NCBI RefSeq assembly: GCF_016864555.1
Contig: NZ_CP044011.1
Coordinates: forward strand, 3,863,501-3,927,500
Length of the DNA: 64,000 nt
Source of the DNA: Sinorhizobium sp. BG8
Lineage (GTDB): Bacteria; Pseudomonadota; Alphaproteobacteria; Rhizobiales; Rhizobiaceae
Direction of reading: 5' to 3'
A model generated the notes under the pieces. The model worked only from the letters and a program-made list of their open reading frames with translations, was not told where the DNA came from and made no database searches. Below, piece by piece: positions 1 to 8,367 of this stretch. The translations under genes and the position numbers were made by a program. Position 1 is the stretch's first letter, and the number at the start of each line of letters is the position of its first letter.

Positions 1-182
1 TTTCGGGCATTTCCGACCACACATTCACCCGGGGATCAATGCAATAGAATTGATCCATCGATGAAAACTTCGGAAAAGCGGCTGAAACGGCCGCCGTTTG
101 GCACAAGTCTCCGTGATTCCCGGCCGCATTCTCGCTTTTTAGGCTGGAGAAGCGCATTCCTCTCAGTTTTCGAACAATGCTC

Positions 183-1433
183 TCAACCGACCGTCACCGG
201 AGATGCGCCTGCCGCCTGATCGCTCTGGCGCACGCGGAGAATGAACACGGCGGTGCCGGTTGCCAGGATGAGCGCGCCGAGAAGGTAGGATGCACCCGAA
301 AAATCGACGATGGCTTCCTCTCCCGTGAAAAGACCGAACATCTGCGTGAAGATCAGGGGTCCGATGATCGTGGTGATGCTGGACAGGCTGGTCAGTGCCC
401 CCTGGAGCTCTCCCTGCGCCGAGGGCGGCACCTTTGCCGCGGCGATCGAACGGAGCGGCGGATCGGCGAGGTTTTCCAGCGTCGTCAATACGATAACCGC
501 ATAGACCATCCACCCCTGCCAGGCGGCGGCATAGCCGAGAAGCCCCATAACGGAGAAGGACAGGCCCAGTGCTGCCGTGCGCCATTCGCCGAGCACCGGC
601 ACGATCCGCGGCAGGATGAACGCCATCACGAGGGCGCCACCGATCCCGAAGACCCCGAGCGACAGCCCTATCTGTCCTTCGCTCCAGCCGTAGCGGTATG
701 CGCTTACGAACGGCCAGACGGAAGGATAGACAGAATGGGCGAGCCAGTAGCAGAAGAAGACGATGCCGATGGGAAGGATACCCGGATAGTTTCGCATCTG
801 CTGCAGCGCGCCGAGCGGGTTGGAACGGGATAATTCGAAGCGACGGCGGTTTTCCCGCCCGAGGCTTTCCGGAAGGACCGCACAGGCGACTGCGAAATTG
901 AGCATGGCGAGGAGCGCTGCCCCATAGAAGGGCACGCGCGGCCCGAATTCCCCGAGTATGCCGCCGATAACCGGCCCGAGCGCGAAGCCCGTACCGAAGG
1001 CGATCCCCATTAGCCCGAAATTTCTCGCTCGTGTCTCATCGGTGCTGACGTCTGCGATGTACGCAGCCGCCGTTCCGAAGCTTGCCCCGCTTATGCCCGC
1101 AAGAACGCGGCCGACGAACAGCATCCAATAGCTGGTGGCAAGCGCGCAGATGAGATTGTCGATCGCAAAGGTGAGCACGGAAGCAAGCAGCAGTGGGCGA
1201 CGGCCGAAGCGATCGCTGAGATTGCCGATCAATGGCGCGAAGAGAAACTGCATCGCGGCGTAGACAAGGAGCAGCCAGCCGCCTTCCACTGCCGTCGCGC
1301 TGACGTCCTCTCCGGTCAGTTCGTGGAGATAGGTGGGCAGGACCGGCATGATGATCGCAATGCCGATCACGTCGAGGAACATGATCATGAAGACGACGAC
1401 AAGTCCACGATGGGCGTTTTTTCGACTGATCAT
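183..1433 (-). CDS. MFS efflux transporter, TetA-like
   Basis: This is a 416-residue inner-membrane protein of the major facilitator superfamily that probably exports a drug-like compound by proton antiport. The hydrophobic pattern fits 12 transmembrane helices. A classic MFS motif A (GNLSDRFGRRP, residues 70-80) follows helix 2, and GFALGPVIGG resembles the antiporter motif C in helix 5. Length and motifs match the TCR/Tet branch (TetA, about 400 residues), but the substrate cannot be read from sequence. The ATG at 1433 has no clear ribosome binding site. A LysR regulator lies upstream on the same strand. Confidence 0.85.
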   Translation of the reverse strand: MISRKNAHRGLVVVFMIMFLDVIGIAIIMPVLPTYLHELTGEDVSATAVEGGWLLLVYAAMQFLFAPLIGNLSDRFGRRPLLLASVLTFAIDNLICALATSYWMLFVGRVLAGISGASFGTAAAYIADVSTDETRARNFGLMGIAFGTGFALGPVIGGILGEFGPRVPFYGAALLAMLNFAVACAVLPESLGRENRRRFELSRSNPLGALQQMRNYPGILPIGIVFFCYWLAHSVYPSVWPFVSAYRYGWSEGQIGLSLGVFGIGGALVMAFILPRIVPVLGEWRTAALGLSFSVMGLLGYAAAWQGWMVYAVIVLTTLENLADPPLRSIAAAKVPPSAQGELQGALTSLSSITTIIGPLIFTQMFGLFTGEEAIVDFSGASYLLGALILATGTAVFILRVRQSDQAAGASPVTVG

Positions 1434-1582
1434 CGGGCACCCGCAAATGGTTCAGGCGCCCGCACCCGGCGCAGAATACGTCAGTGGACGCTTGTATTTC
1501 ATAGCGAACAGAGAAACAATACGTGAACATCGCAAAGTTTTTGATGCAGGAATGCAGAAAATTGATGCTCGCCGCGAGAAGG

Positions 1583-2509
1583 TCACTGCCCGGCCCGCGC
1601 ACGGCCAGTCGACATCCGGCGCTCTTCCTTAAGGAAATCGACAAAGGCCCTGAGGGGCGGCGGCACATGCCTTCGGCCCGCATAGTAGAGGAACGGCCCG
1701 GAAAACTCCGTGTTCCACCCGTCGAGCAGCGGAACGAGAGCGCCCGATGTCAACGCCGGCAACAGGGGTTCCTCGAACGTGCAGATGACCCCGAGGCCGG
1801 CGACCGCCGCCTCGACCTCCATGTCGAGTGAATTGGCGACCAGCGGGCCCGTCGGCGCGAGTGTCACGGTCTCACCGTCGCGTTCGAATTCCCAGGCAAG
1901 CGCGGATCCACTGTTGAAGCGATGGCGTATACAGTCGTGATGGAGGAGTTCATTCGGATGTAGCGGCGTTCCCCTAGCGGCGAGGTAGGCCGGCGAGGCA
2001 GCCGCGACGTATCGCTGCCTCCGAGGGCCGATAGGCACGGCGATCATGTCGCGCTCCAGCCGCTCGTCATAGCGTATGCCGGCATCGAAGCCGGCGGCCA
2101 GCACGTCGATGAAACTGTCCTCGGCGACCACCTCGAGCGTGATCTTGGGGTAGGCCTGTAGAAAACGGTTGGCGATGCCCGGGAGGAAGGTGCGCGTGGC
2201 AATGGTCGGCACATTCAGGCGAAGCGTGCCCGCTGCATCCCCTCGCGCGCTTTCGAGCTGGTCAAGCGCAGCCGATACTTCACTGAGTGCGGGTGCCAGT
2301 CGCTCCATCAGTCTCAGGCCGGCTTCCGTCGGCGTGACGCTGCGGGTGGTGCGGTTGAGCAGGCGCACGCCGAGCCGCTCCTCGAGCCGCCTGAGCGCCG
2401 CGCTCAGCGCCGAGGCCGAGACCCCGCGCTTCCTCGCGGCGGCACGAAAGCTGCGCTCCCTCGCAACAGCAGTGAAGGCATCGAGGTCACCGAGAGGGAG
2501 GTCATCCAT
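1583..2509 (-). CDS. LysR-family transcriptional regulator
   Basis: The 308-residue protein has an N-terminal winged helix-turn-helix (residues about 5-64; [20 protein letters not shown] is the recognition region) followed by a LysR substrate-binding domain. It is divergent from the aldo/keto reductase gene at 2606, with 96 bases between the starts, the usual arrangement for a LysR protein and its target. That intergenic stretch holds the 10-base palindrome GAACATGTTC (2574-2583). The inducer is unknown. Regulation of the divergent gene is inferred from position only. Confidence 0.86.
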   Translation of the reverse strand: MDDLPLGDLDAFTAVARERSFRAAARKRGVSASALSAALRRLEERLGVRLLNRTTRSVTPTEAGLRLMERLAPALSEVSAALDQLESARGDAAGTLRLNVPTIATRTFLPGIANRFLQAYPKITLEVVAEDSFIDVLAAGFDAGIRYDERLERDMIAVPIGPRRQRYVAAASPAYLAARGTPLHPNELLHHDCIRHRFNSGSALAWEFERDGETVTLAPTGPLVANSLDMEVEAAVAGLGVICTFEEPLLPALTSGALVPLLDGWNTEFSGPFLYYAGRRHVPPPLRAFVDFLKEERRMSTGRARAGQ

Positions 2510-2605
2510 TGTTCAAAATTCCGCACAGCCTGTTCTCTGTGCACCGGATTATCGCACAAAAGCCAGTCGGATAGAACATGTTCCGCAACGTGCAGGAGAA
2601 AGACG

Positions 2606-3600
2606 ATGAAGCAGTATCAGTTAGGAACAACCGGGCCGCAGGTGTCGGCCCTCGGGCTCGGCTGCATGGGTATGTCGGGCATGTACGGTCCGTCCGACCG
2701 GGCAGAAAGCATCGCAACGATCCACGCAGCGCTCGACGCCGGCATCAACCTGCTTGATACGGGTGATTTCTACGGCATGGGCCACAACGAGATGCTGATC
2801 GGCGAGGCGCTCAAGGGGCGCAGGCGCGAGGAAGCCGTGATCAGCGTCAAGTTCGGGGCCCTGCGGGATCCCGCGAGCGGCTGGAGCGGCTACGATTCTC
2901 GCCCGCTGGCCGTCAAGAATTTCCTCGCCTACACGCTCACGCGCCTCGGCGTCGACTACATCGACATCTACCGCCCTGCCCGCCTCGACCCGAACGTCCC
3001 GATCGAGGATACGGTCGGCGCCATCGGCGACATGATAAAGGCCGGCTATGTGCGCCACGTGGGCCTATCGGAGGTCGGCGTCGATACAATCCGACGTGCG
3101 GCAGCCGTACACCCCATCGTCGATCTCCAGATCGAGTATTCGCTGATCTCCCGGGGATCGAAGACGCGATCCTGCCCGCCTGCCGTGAACTCGGCATATC
3201 GGTGACTGCCTACGGCGTCTTGTCCCGCGGCCTGATCAGTGGCCACTGGCAAAAGGACCAGGGCAAGACGAAGGGTGACTTCCGGGCGTACAGCCCGCGC
3301 TTTCAGGCGGGGAACATCGAGCGGAACCTCGAACTTGTCGAAACCCTGCGCGGGATCGCGGAGGAAAGGGGCATTTCGGTCGCGGAGCTCGCCATCGCCT
3401 GGGTGGCGGCGAAAGGTACGGACATCGTTCCGCTCATCGGCGCAAGACGTCGCGACCGCCTGGCCGAAGCGATCGGCGCGCTGAATGTCGAGCTCTCGGC
3501 GAGCGACCTTGCAGCAATCGAAAAGGCCATTCCCAGGGACGCCGCCGCAGGCGCCCGTTATCCGGACGCGCAACTGGCGCACATGGACAGCGAGAAATAG
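2606..3600 (+). pseudogene. Aldo/keto reductase, frameshifted
   Basis: The frame opening at ATG 2606 (good AGGAGA ribosome binding site) reads as an NADPH-dependent aldo/keto reductase of the AKR13/YhdN-like group. It has [11 protein letters not shown], the active-site region DTGDFYG, a lysine in VISVKFG and the family signature [10 protein letters not shown]. After about residue 182 the frame breaks. The rest ([12 protein letters not shown] to the end, with the cofactor-binding IVPLIGARR) continues in another frame to 3600. Restoring one G in the GGGG run at 3153-3156 gives an uninterrupted protein of about 331 residues, normal for the family. All catalytic parts are present, so this may be a sequencing error rather than a dead gene. 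Confidence 0.82.
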
Positions 3601-3622
3601 GCTCGGAAGTCACGGCGGCCGA

Positions 3623-3651
3623 TCTGCCTTCCCGCTTGGCGGGAAGGCAGA
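3623..3651. terminator. Strong hairpin between convergent genes
   Basis: A perfect 13-bp stem (left arm 3623-3635, right arm 3639-3651) closes on a 3-base TTG loop. It lies between the 3' ends of the aldo/keto reductase (+) and the zinc peptidase (-). No T-run follows on either strand, so it is either a weak bidirectional terminator or an RNA-stabilising 3' hairpin. Confidence 0.55.
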
Positions 3652-3657
3652 CGGAAT

Positions 3658-4605
3658 TCAGATCTGGCCGGAGAACGTGTCGCAGTCCGATACACGGCCG
3701 CTGTCGAAGCCGCGCTTGAACCAGGCCCGGCGCTGGTCCGAGGTACCGTGATTGAAGCTCTCGGGAACGACATAGCCCTGCATGCGCTTCTGCAGCGTGT
3801 CGTCGCCGATCTGCGTCGCGGCGTTGAGAGCCTCTTCCAGATCACCCTGCTGGAGCAGGCCCTTTTGCTCGGTGTACTTGCCCCAGATGCCGGCATAGCA
3901 ATCGGCCTGCAACTCGACACGGACGGACATCTGGTTGGCCTCGGCCTCGCTCATCCGCTGGCGCATCTGGTTGAACTTGGGCAGCACGCCGGTGAGATTC
4001 TGGACGTGGTGGCCGACTTCATGGGCAACGACGTAGGCCTGGGCGAAATCGCCCGCCGCATCGAACTTCTGCGCGAGCTCATCGAAGAAGTTCATGTCCA
4101 GATAGACCTTGTGGTCGCCCGGGCAATAGAACGGTCCAGTCGCGGCCGAGGCGAAACCGCAGGCCGATTGGATGCTGTCGGTGAAGAGCACGAGCTTGGG
4201 CTCTTCGTAATTTGCCCCATTGGCCTTGAAGATGCCGTTCCAGGTGTCTTCGGTCTCCGCCAGCACCGTCGCCATGAACTGCTTGGTCTCTTCCTGCTCG
4301 GGCGAATTCGCGGCGCGGCCGCTTTCCGTCTGCTCGAAGCCCGGGACATTGACGCTTGTCCCGCCGCCGCCCTGACCGAGGACCTGAAGAAGGTCGACGC
4401 CCATCATCTTGAGCACGAAGTAGATAACGACGAGAAAGATAATCGTGCCGAAGCTCATGCCGCCGCCGGCGCGACGGACGCCGCCGCCCATAGGAATCCG
4501 GAATCCGCCTCCTCGGCCGAAGGGATTGTTGCCCATGCCGCCCGGCGCACCGGGTGCGCGCTGATCCTCGACGTTGTCAGATTGGCGGCGACCTTTCCAT
4601 TCCAT
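3658..4605 (-). CDS. YpfJ-type neutral zinc metallopeptidase, membrane anchored
   Basis: The 315-residue protein belongs to the putative neutral zinc metallopeptidase family (YpfJ). A Gly-rich cytoplasmic N-terminus precedes one transmembrane helix (IIFLVVIYFVLKMMGV), and the rest would be periplasmic. The zinc motif HEVGHH lies within YVVAHEVGHHVQNLTG. QADCYAGIWG downstream supplies further conserved residues. The ATG at 4605 is chosen over one at 4623 because AGGAGG sits 7 bases upstream of it. The substrate is unknown; peptidase activity is inferred from the motif. Confidence 0.88.
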   Translation of the reverse strand: MEWKGRRQSDNVEDQRAPGAPGGMGNNPFGRGGGFRIPMGGGVRRAGGGMSFGTIIFLVVIYFVLKMMGVDLLQVLGQGGGGTSVNVPGFEQTESGRAANSPEQEETKQFMATVLAETEDTWNGIFKANGANYEEPKLVLFTDSIQSACGFASAATGPFYCPGDHKVYLDMNFFDELAQKFDAAGDFAQAYVVAHEVGHHVQNLTGVLPKFNQMRQRMSEAEANQMSVRVELQADCYAGIWGKYTEQKGLLQQGDLEEALNAATQIGDDTLQKRMQGYVVPESFNHGTSDQRRAWFKRGFDSGRVSDCDTFSGQI

Positions 4606-4829
4606 GATCGATCCTCCTGGCATCCTTGCGATGCTCTACCTTAGGATCGTTTATATGCCGGAGCCGCAATGCTTGTAAAACGCTATCGCCATAAGACACC
4701 AAGAGTTTCAGGCTGCCTATCGCGATCCTTTTGCCCCTTGTCGAGCCAGCCGGACTGGCGCAGCGCAAGCCCGCCCCCCGCCGCGAAGACAGAAGCAGCA
4801 CGCCCGCCGTAAGCACGTCCTGAAGCTCG

Positions 4830-5080
4830 GCATCACCTTCAAAGACGCTCGCATACATCAGCCGGCCAGGAAGGAATGTGAACAGTTCCCTGTGCGCCAT
4901 GATGTCGTGGTTGCGCGGGGTGAGATAGGCCCCGGACGGCACCGGTGATGACGTAGACTGTGAGAATGTGGATGGGGCCGAAGTCGGCGATCCAGTTCAT
5001 CTCGTGAATGAAGAATGTCGCGACGCAGGTCGACATCATCAGCACGAGCGAGATCTTCCCTAGGAAGCGATGGCGGCCCC
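4830..5080 (-). pseudogene. Remnant of a DUF2306 membrane protein gene
   Basis: The minus strand of this 600-base gap encodes pieces of a DUF2306 membrane protein in two frames. RHRFLGKISL and a helix ending FFIHEMNW, then FGPIHILTVYVI, lie in one frame. GAYLTPRNHDIMAHRE and LFTFLPGRLMYASVFEG lie in another. The N-terminal third is missing, the frame shifts near 4940, and about 15 residues (one membrane helix) are deleted between AHRE and LFTF. Unlike the other frameshifts in this window, the multiple lesions show real decay. The rest of 4606-5205 holds nothing I can support. Confidence 0.62.
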
Positions 5081-5205
5081 GGCCGCCGCCTCCTCGACTC
5101 CGGATAGACAGGGCGTGCGGCGGCCTATCGCGGCACCCCTGCTCCTTGACCAGCCTCAACTTTCCCGATCCTATGCCCACAAGAGGAGACTGCAGGGAGG
5201 AATGC

Positions 5206-6234
5206 ATGAAGGCGGCGCGGCTCGAAGCGATCGGAAAACTCGTGGTCCGCGAGGTCGAGAAGCCATCGCCGGGACCCGACGATCTGCTTGTCCGCGTAGA
5301 AGCCAGCGGCATCTGCGGCACGGACAGGCATCTGTTCGCAGGCGAGTTCCCTTCCCGTCCGCCTGTGACCCTCGGACATGAGTTTTCCGGGATAATCGAG
5401 GCGGTCGGAGAGCGTGTCGAGCGCTTCCGGCCCGGAATGCGGATCACCGGGGATCCGAATATCCACTGCGACCGCTGCCAGCAGTGCCGGCGCGGGCGCA
5501 TCAACCTGTGCGAAAATCTGCAGGCGATCGGCATCCACCGCGACGGCGGGTTCGCCGATTACGTGGTAATCCCGCAGAACCAGGCCTACGAGCTGCCCGC
5601 CTCGCTCGACCCTGCCTTCGGCGCATTCTGCGAGCCGCTCGCCTGCTGCCTGCACGGTGTCGACATGGCCGGCATCAGGACCGGCCAATCCGTCGTCGTG
5701 CTCGGCGGCGGGGTGATCGGACTGCTGGTCGTGCAGCTGGCACGGCTCGCCGGCGCCACGTCGGTAGTCCTCGTCACCCGACAGGCAGTGCGGCGCTCGC
5801 TTGCGGAGGAACTGGGCGCGACGTCCTCCGTCGATCCGGCGGCGGGCGATGTCGTGGATCAGGTGGCGGGCGCAGACGGTCTACTGCCCGGAGGAGCCGA
5901 TGTCGTGTTCGAATGCGCTGGTGTCGGCGAAACCGTCGCCGAGGCGCCAAAACTTGCCCGCACCGGCGGAACGGTCGTCATCCTCGGCGTGATGCCGAAG
6001 GGTGAAAAGGTCGAGATGGAACCCTTCGATATTCTCTTCCGCGAACTGAGGGTCCTCGGCTCGTTCATCAACCCCTCGACACATGCGCGCGCGGCGGCCC
6101 TCATTTCATCGGGCACCATCGAGGTAGGCAGGCTGATCTCCCGTCGCATCCGCCTCGAAGACCTGCCCGAGGCGGTTGCAAACCCTCCGCGCGCCGGCGA
6201 GGTGAAGGTGCTCGTAATGCCGGGCGGAGACTAG
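5206..6234 (+). CDS. Zinc-dependent alcohol/polyol dehydrogenase
   Basis: The 342-residue medium-chain dehydrogenase resembles the sorbitol/threonine dehydrogenase branch. The catalytic zinc site is read in GICGTDRH and GHEFSG. The structural-zinc cysteines are in CDRCQQCRRGRINLC. The Rossmann motif VLGGGVIGLLVVQLA binds NAD(P). The ATG at 5206 follows GGGAGG with a 6-base spacer; the frame stays open further upstream, but that part runs over the DUF2306 remnant and has no family resemblance. The exact alcohol or polyol substrate cannot be told, and no neighbour suggests a pathway. Confidence 0.88.
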   Translation: MKAARLEAIGKLVVREVEKPSPGPDDLLVRVEASGICGTDRHLFAGEFPSRPPVTLGHEFSGIIEAVGERVERFRPGMRITGDPNIHCDRCQQCRRGRINLCENLQAIGIHRDGGFADYVVIPQNQAYELPASLDPAFGAFCEPLACCLHGVDMAGIRTGQSVVVLGGGVIGLLVVQLARLAGATSVVLVTRQAVRRSLAEELGATSSVDPAAGDVVDQVAGADGLLPGGADVVFECAGVGETVAEAPKLARTGGTVVILGVMPKGEKVEMEPFDILFRELRVLGSFINPSTHARAAALISSGTIEVGRLISRRIRLEDLPEAVANPPRAGEVKVLVMPGGD

Positions 6235-6277
6235 ATCGACGGGACCGCCCGGGTTCCTGGCCGGCTTCTTCCTTTGC

Positions 6278-7846
6278 CTACGCAGGAACGAGATAGCTCG
6301 CGAAGACATAGCCGTCCCGTCCGCCATCGCCCTCGAGATCGACGAGTGCCCATACGCCGCGCGGCGTGTCGACGAACTCCAGCGCGTGGAGGATAGTGCC
6401 GTAGTCGAGCACCTGCTTGATTGTGAAGGTGGTGTCCGGCCCTGCCCTCAGGTTGAGGTCTGGCCGTGCGCGAACGACATAGCGTCCCGGCAACCGCGGC
6501 CCGGTTCCAGCCCCGCCGGCCATGCGATTTTCGAGGATGCTGATGTAGTGGTTGGTGTTGGCGCGCTGCCTCACAAATCCGCCCGCCGTCAAGGGCACCA
6601 GCTTCCGTCCGACGGTATTGCTCTCGTTGCCGCCGATCGTGATCGCATGGCGCACGCCGTTGCGGGTCTCGAAACCCACAACGATCGCGCTGTGCGAGGG
6701 ATACTGGCTGTGCGTGCGCGCATAGCTGAAGCTGAAGTCGTAGCCCGGCTGGTTGTTCTGGATGATGTCACCGATCTTCGGCGCATATTCCGTGATCGCA
6801 TATCCCCTGAAATCTCCGCGGTCATGCTCCTCGTTCTTGATCGCGGTGAAGACGAATTCGCTGTGGCGGATGTTGAAGTTGAACTGATCCTGAGTCGCGC
6901 CCGAGCGGCGGACGCAATAGGAAACGAACGCGGCGGACCAGGCGTCCTCCGTTGGGCTGAAGTGGGCCGGATTGGCGTTGGCCGCCCGCCAGTAGTCGTC
7001 AATGTGAGAGCGGAGCGGCTCGTCGCCCTCCGCAATCCCGCCGTATGTGGCGAGTTCACCCTGAGCCACGTCGACGACCGACCGTGTCGTCCCGCCGCCA
7101 GTCCCGGTCCCTACCGGGCCTGGGCCTGTACCCACATCTTCATCCTCGGGTTCTGTCGCGGGGGTCGGAACAGCCTTGGACGCTTCCAGGAAACGGGCGA
7201 TGTGCTCTCCGTAGTAGACGCCATTTTCGTCTTCGAAGCCCTGCTTCAATCCACGGTCCTCGTCGAAATTGCCGAATCCCGTGTTGTAGACGATCGCGAC
7301 ATAGCAGAGTTGCCGATCGCTGAGCGATGACAGGTTGTGATAGCCGAGGTTGCGCAGCCCCTTCTTGAGTTCCTTCACGGCTTCATCGAGGCAGCGGCTG
7401 AAATCGGCCCATGCCTGGCTGAGGAAGTAGTCTGGATCTTCCTTGTAGAACTGCAGGTCGCGCTGGAATATGCCGTAGCCGTGGCAGAACTTGTTCGGGT
7501 TGCGGCCAGCGTTGATGTACTCCTGGATGCCCGTGGCTTCTCCCATCTCCACGAGAAGATCGTGTGCGAGCTCGAACATCTGCTGCCCGTTTTCGCGCGC
7601 GACCAGTGCGGCCTTGTTCCTCGGAAACGCCGATCGGCGCGGCGCATCCAGTGTATCTCCGACGGAGAGCCTCAGGACGTCCTTCATCGGCAGTCCGCGG
7701 GCAACGAGCTTGCGCCAGATGTATCCCGTCTCTTGCAGGGCAATGGCGCACAACAGGTCCAGCGTCAGCGGCGTTCCTGTAAGGGCCTCACGGACTTCTG
7801 CGGCGAAATTACGCTTGAACCACTTGATGTCATCTCTGACTGCCAT
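6278..7846 (-). CDS. Modular DUF2272 protein with lysozyme-like and SH3 domains
   Basis: The 522-residue protein has three parts. Residues about 1-230 look lysozyme-like: LLCAIALQETGYIW carries a candidate catalytic Glu, and GYGIFQRDLQFY resembles the GIxQ motif of muramidases. A Gly/Thr-rich linker with Glu and Pro follows (about 235-265). Next is a DUF2272 domain with WSAAFVSYCVRRSGA, RHSEF and SHSAIVVGF, giving conserved Cys and His residues like a papain-type amidase. The last 65 residues are a bacterial SH3 domain (NLRAGPDTTF). The ATG at 7846 has GGAGG 5 bases upstream. There is no signal peptide, so export would need another route or lysis. Peptidoglycan as substrate is inference. Confidence 0.78.
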   Translation of the reverse strand: MAVRDDIKWFKRNFAAEVREALTGTPLTLDLLCAIALQETGYIWRKLVARGLPMKDVLRLSVGDTLDAPRRSAFPRNKAALVARENGQQMFELAHDLLVEMGEATGIQEYINAGRNPNKFCHGYGIFQRDLQFYKEDPDYFLSQAWADFSRCLDEAVKELKKGLRNLGYHNLSSLSDRQLCYVAIVYNTGFGNFDEDRGLKQGFEDENGVYYGEHIARFLEASKAVPTPATEPEDEDVGTGPGPVGTGTGGGTTRSVVDVAQGELATYGGIAEGDEPLRSHIDDYWRAANANPAHFSPTEDAWSAAFVSYCVRRSGATQDQFNFNIRHSEFVFTAIKNEEHDRGDFRGYAITEYAPKIGDIIQNNQPGYDFSFSYARTHSQYPSHSAIVVGFETRNGVRHAITIGGNESNTVGRKLVPLTAGGFVRQRANTNHYISILENRMAGGAGTGPRLPGRYVVRARPDLNLRAGPDTTFTIKQVLDYGTILHALEFVDTPRGVWALVDLEGDGGRDGYVFASYLVPA

Positions 7847-8367
7847 GTCTGCCTCCACAATTGTGCAATAGGCCGAACGGGGTAGTGGGTAGATCAAAGT
7901 ATCTTCATAAGCTAATTGACGACCGGCAAATCCGTCCAGTGACGACGCGCACAGATCAAGCAAAACGGATATGTCGTTGCTGCGCTGCAGCATGTATTTT
8001 CAGAAGATCCGTTCCCGAAGAATGAGCTTCTCCTTGAGAGCCTTCAAATATCCTGAAAGGAAATACCAGCGCGCCAGAAAATGAGCATGGACTTGAGCCC
8101 GGCATCGATGACTTCTCGATGTATTCCTGGGCAGCGTCGAAAGTCCCCCAGCAGAACCTCGCTCCATCTGCGTTCCGCCACGTCGGACGAAGGATCGGCC
8201 CGCCTCCCCTACACTTTCCTGTCGATTCCACAATTTTCGGGGTTTCGCTTGGCAAAGCATTTGCCTATAAGCCGCTTCTAGCCTTTTGAGACTGACAGCA
8301 CGCGCCCCGGCCGGTGACCTCCCACCCTGGCCGGTTTTTCGCGCACGCGGAAGAAACGGATAGAACC
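7847..8367. other. 520-base gap before carB
   Basis: No gene can be supported here. Short minus-strand frames give protein-like snippets (for example ARWYFLSGYLKALKEKL near 8000-8060), but in three different frames without a start or ribosome binding site. A CTATAA box (8265-8270) lacks a convincing -35 partner. The carB leader hairpin is listed separately. Confidence 0.4.
8307..8339 (+). terminator. Terminator-like hairpin in the carB leader
   Basis: A CCGGCC/GGCCGG stem (8307-8312 with 8329-8334), a 16-base loop and five Ts (8335-8339) end 28 bases before the carB start. It could end transcription from upstream or act as an attenuator within the carB leader. No leader peptide is visible. 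Confidence 0.45.

Noticed and set aside
1-182. A gene or terminator at the window start
   Set aside because: Only an 8-bp inverted repeat (33-40 with 49-56) is visible, without a T-run or coding frame; too little to call.
3748-4644. A 298-codon plus-strand frame over the zinc peptidase
   Set aside because: It is the shadow of the minus-strand gene with the HEVGHH motif; its product looks unlike protein.
7956-8260. A small minus-strand gene upstream of carB
   Set aside because: Protein-like snippets occur in three frames without a start, ribosome binding site or family match; reported only as gap content.
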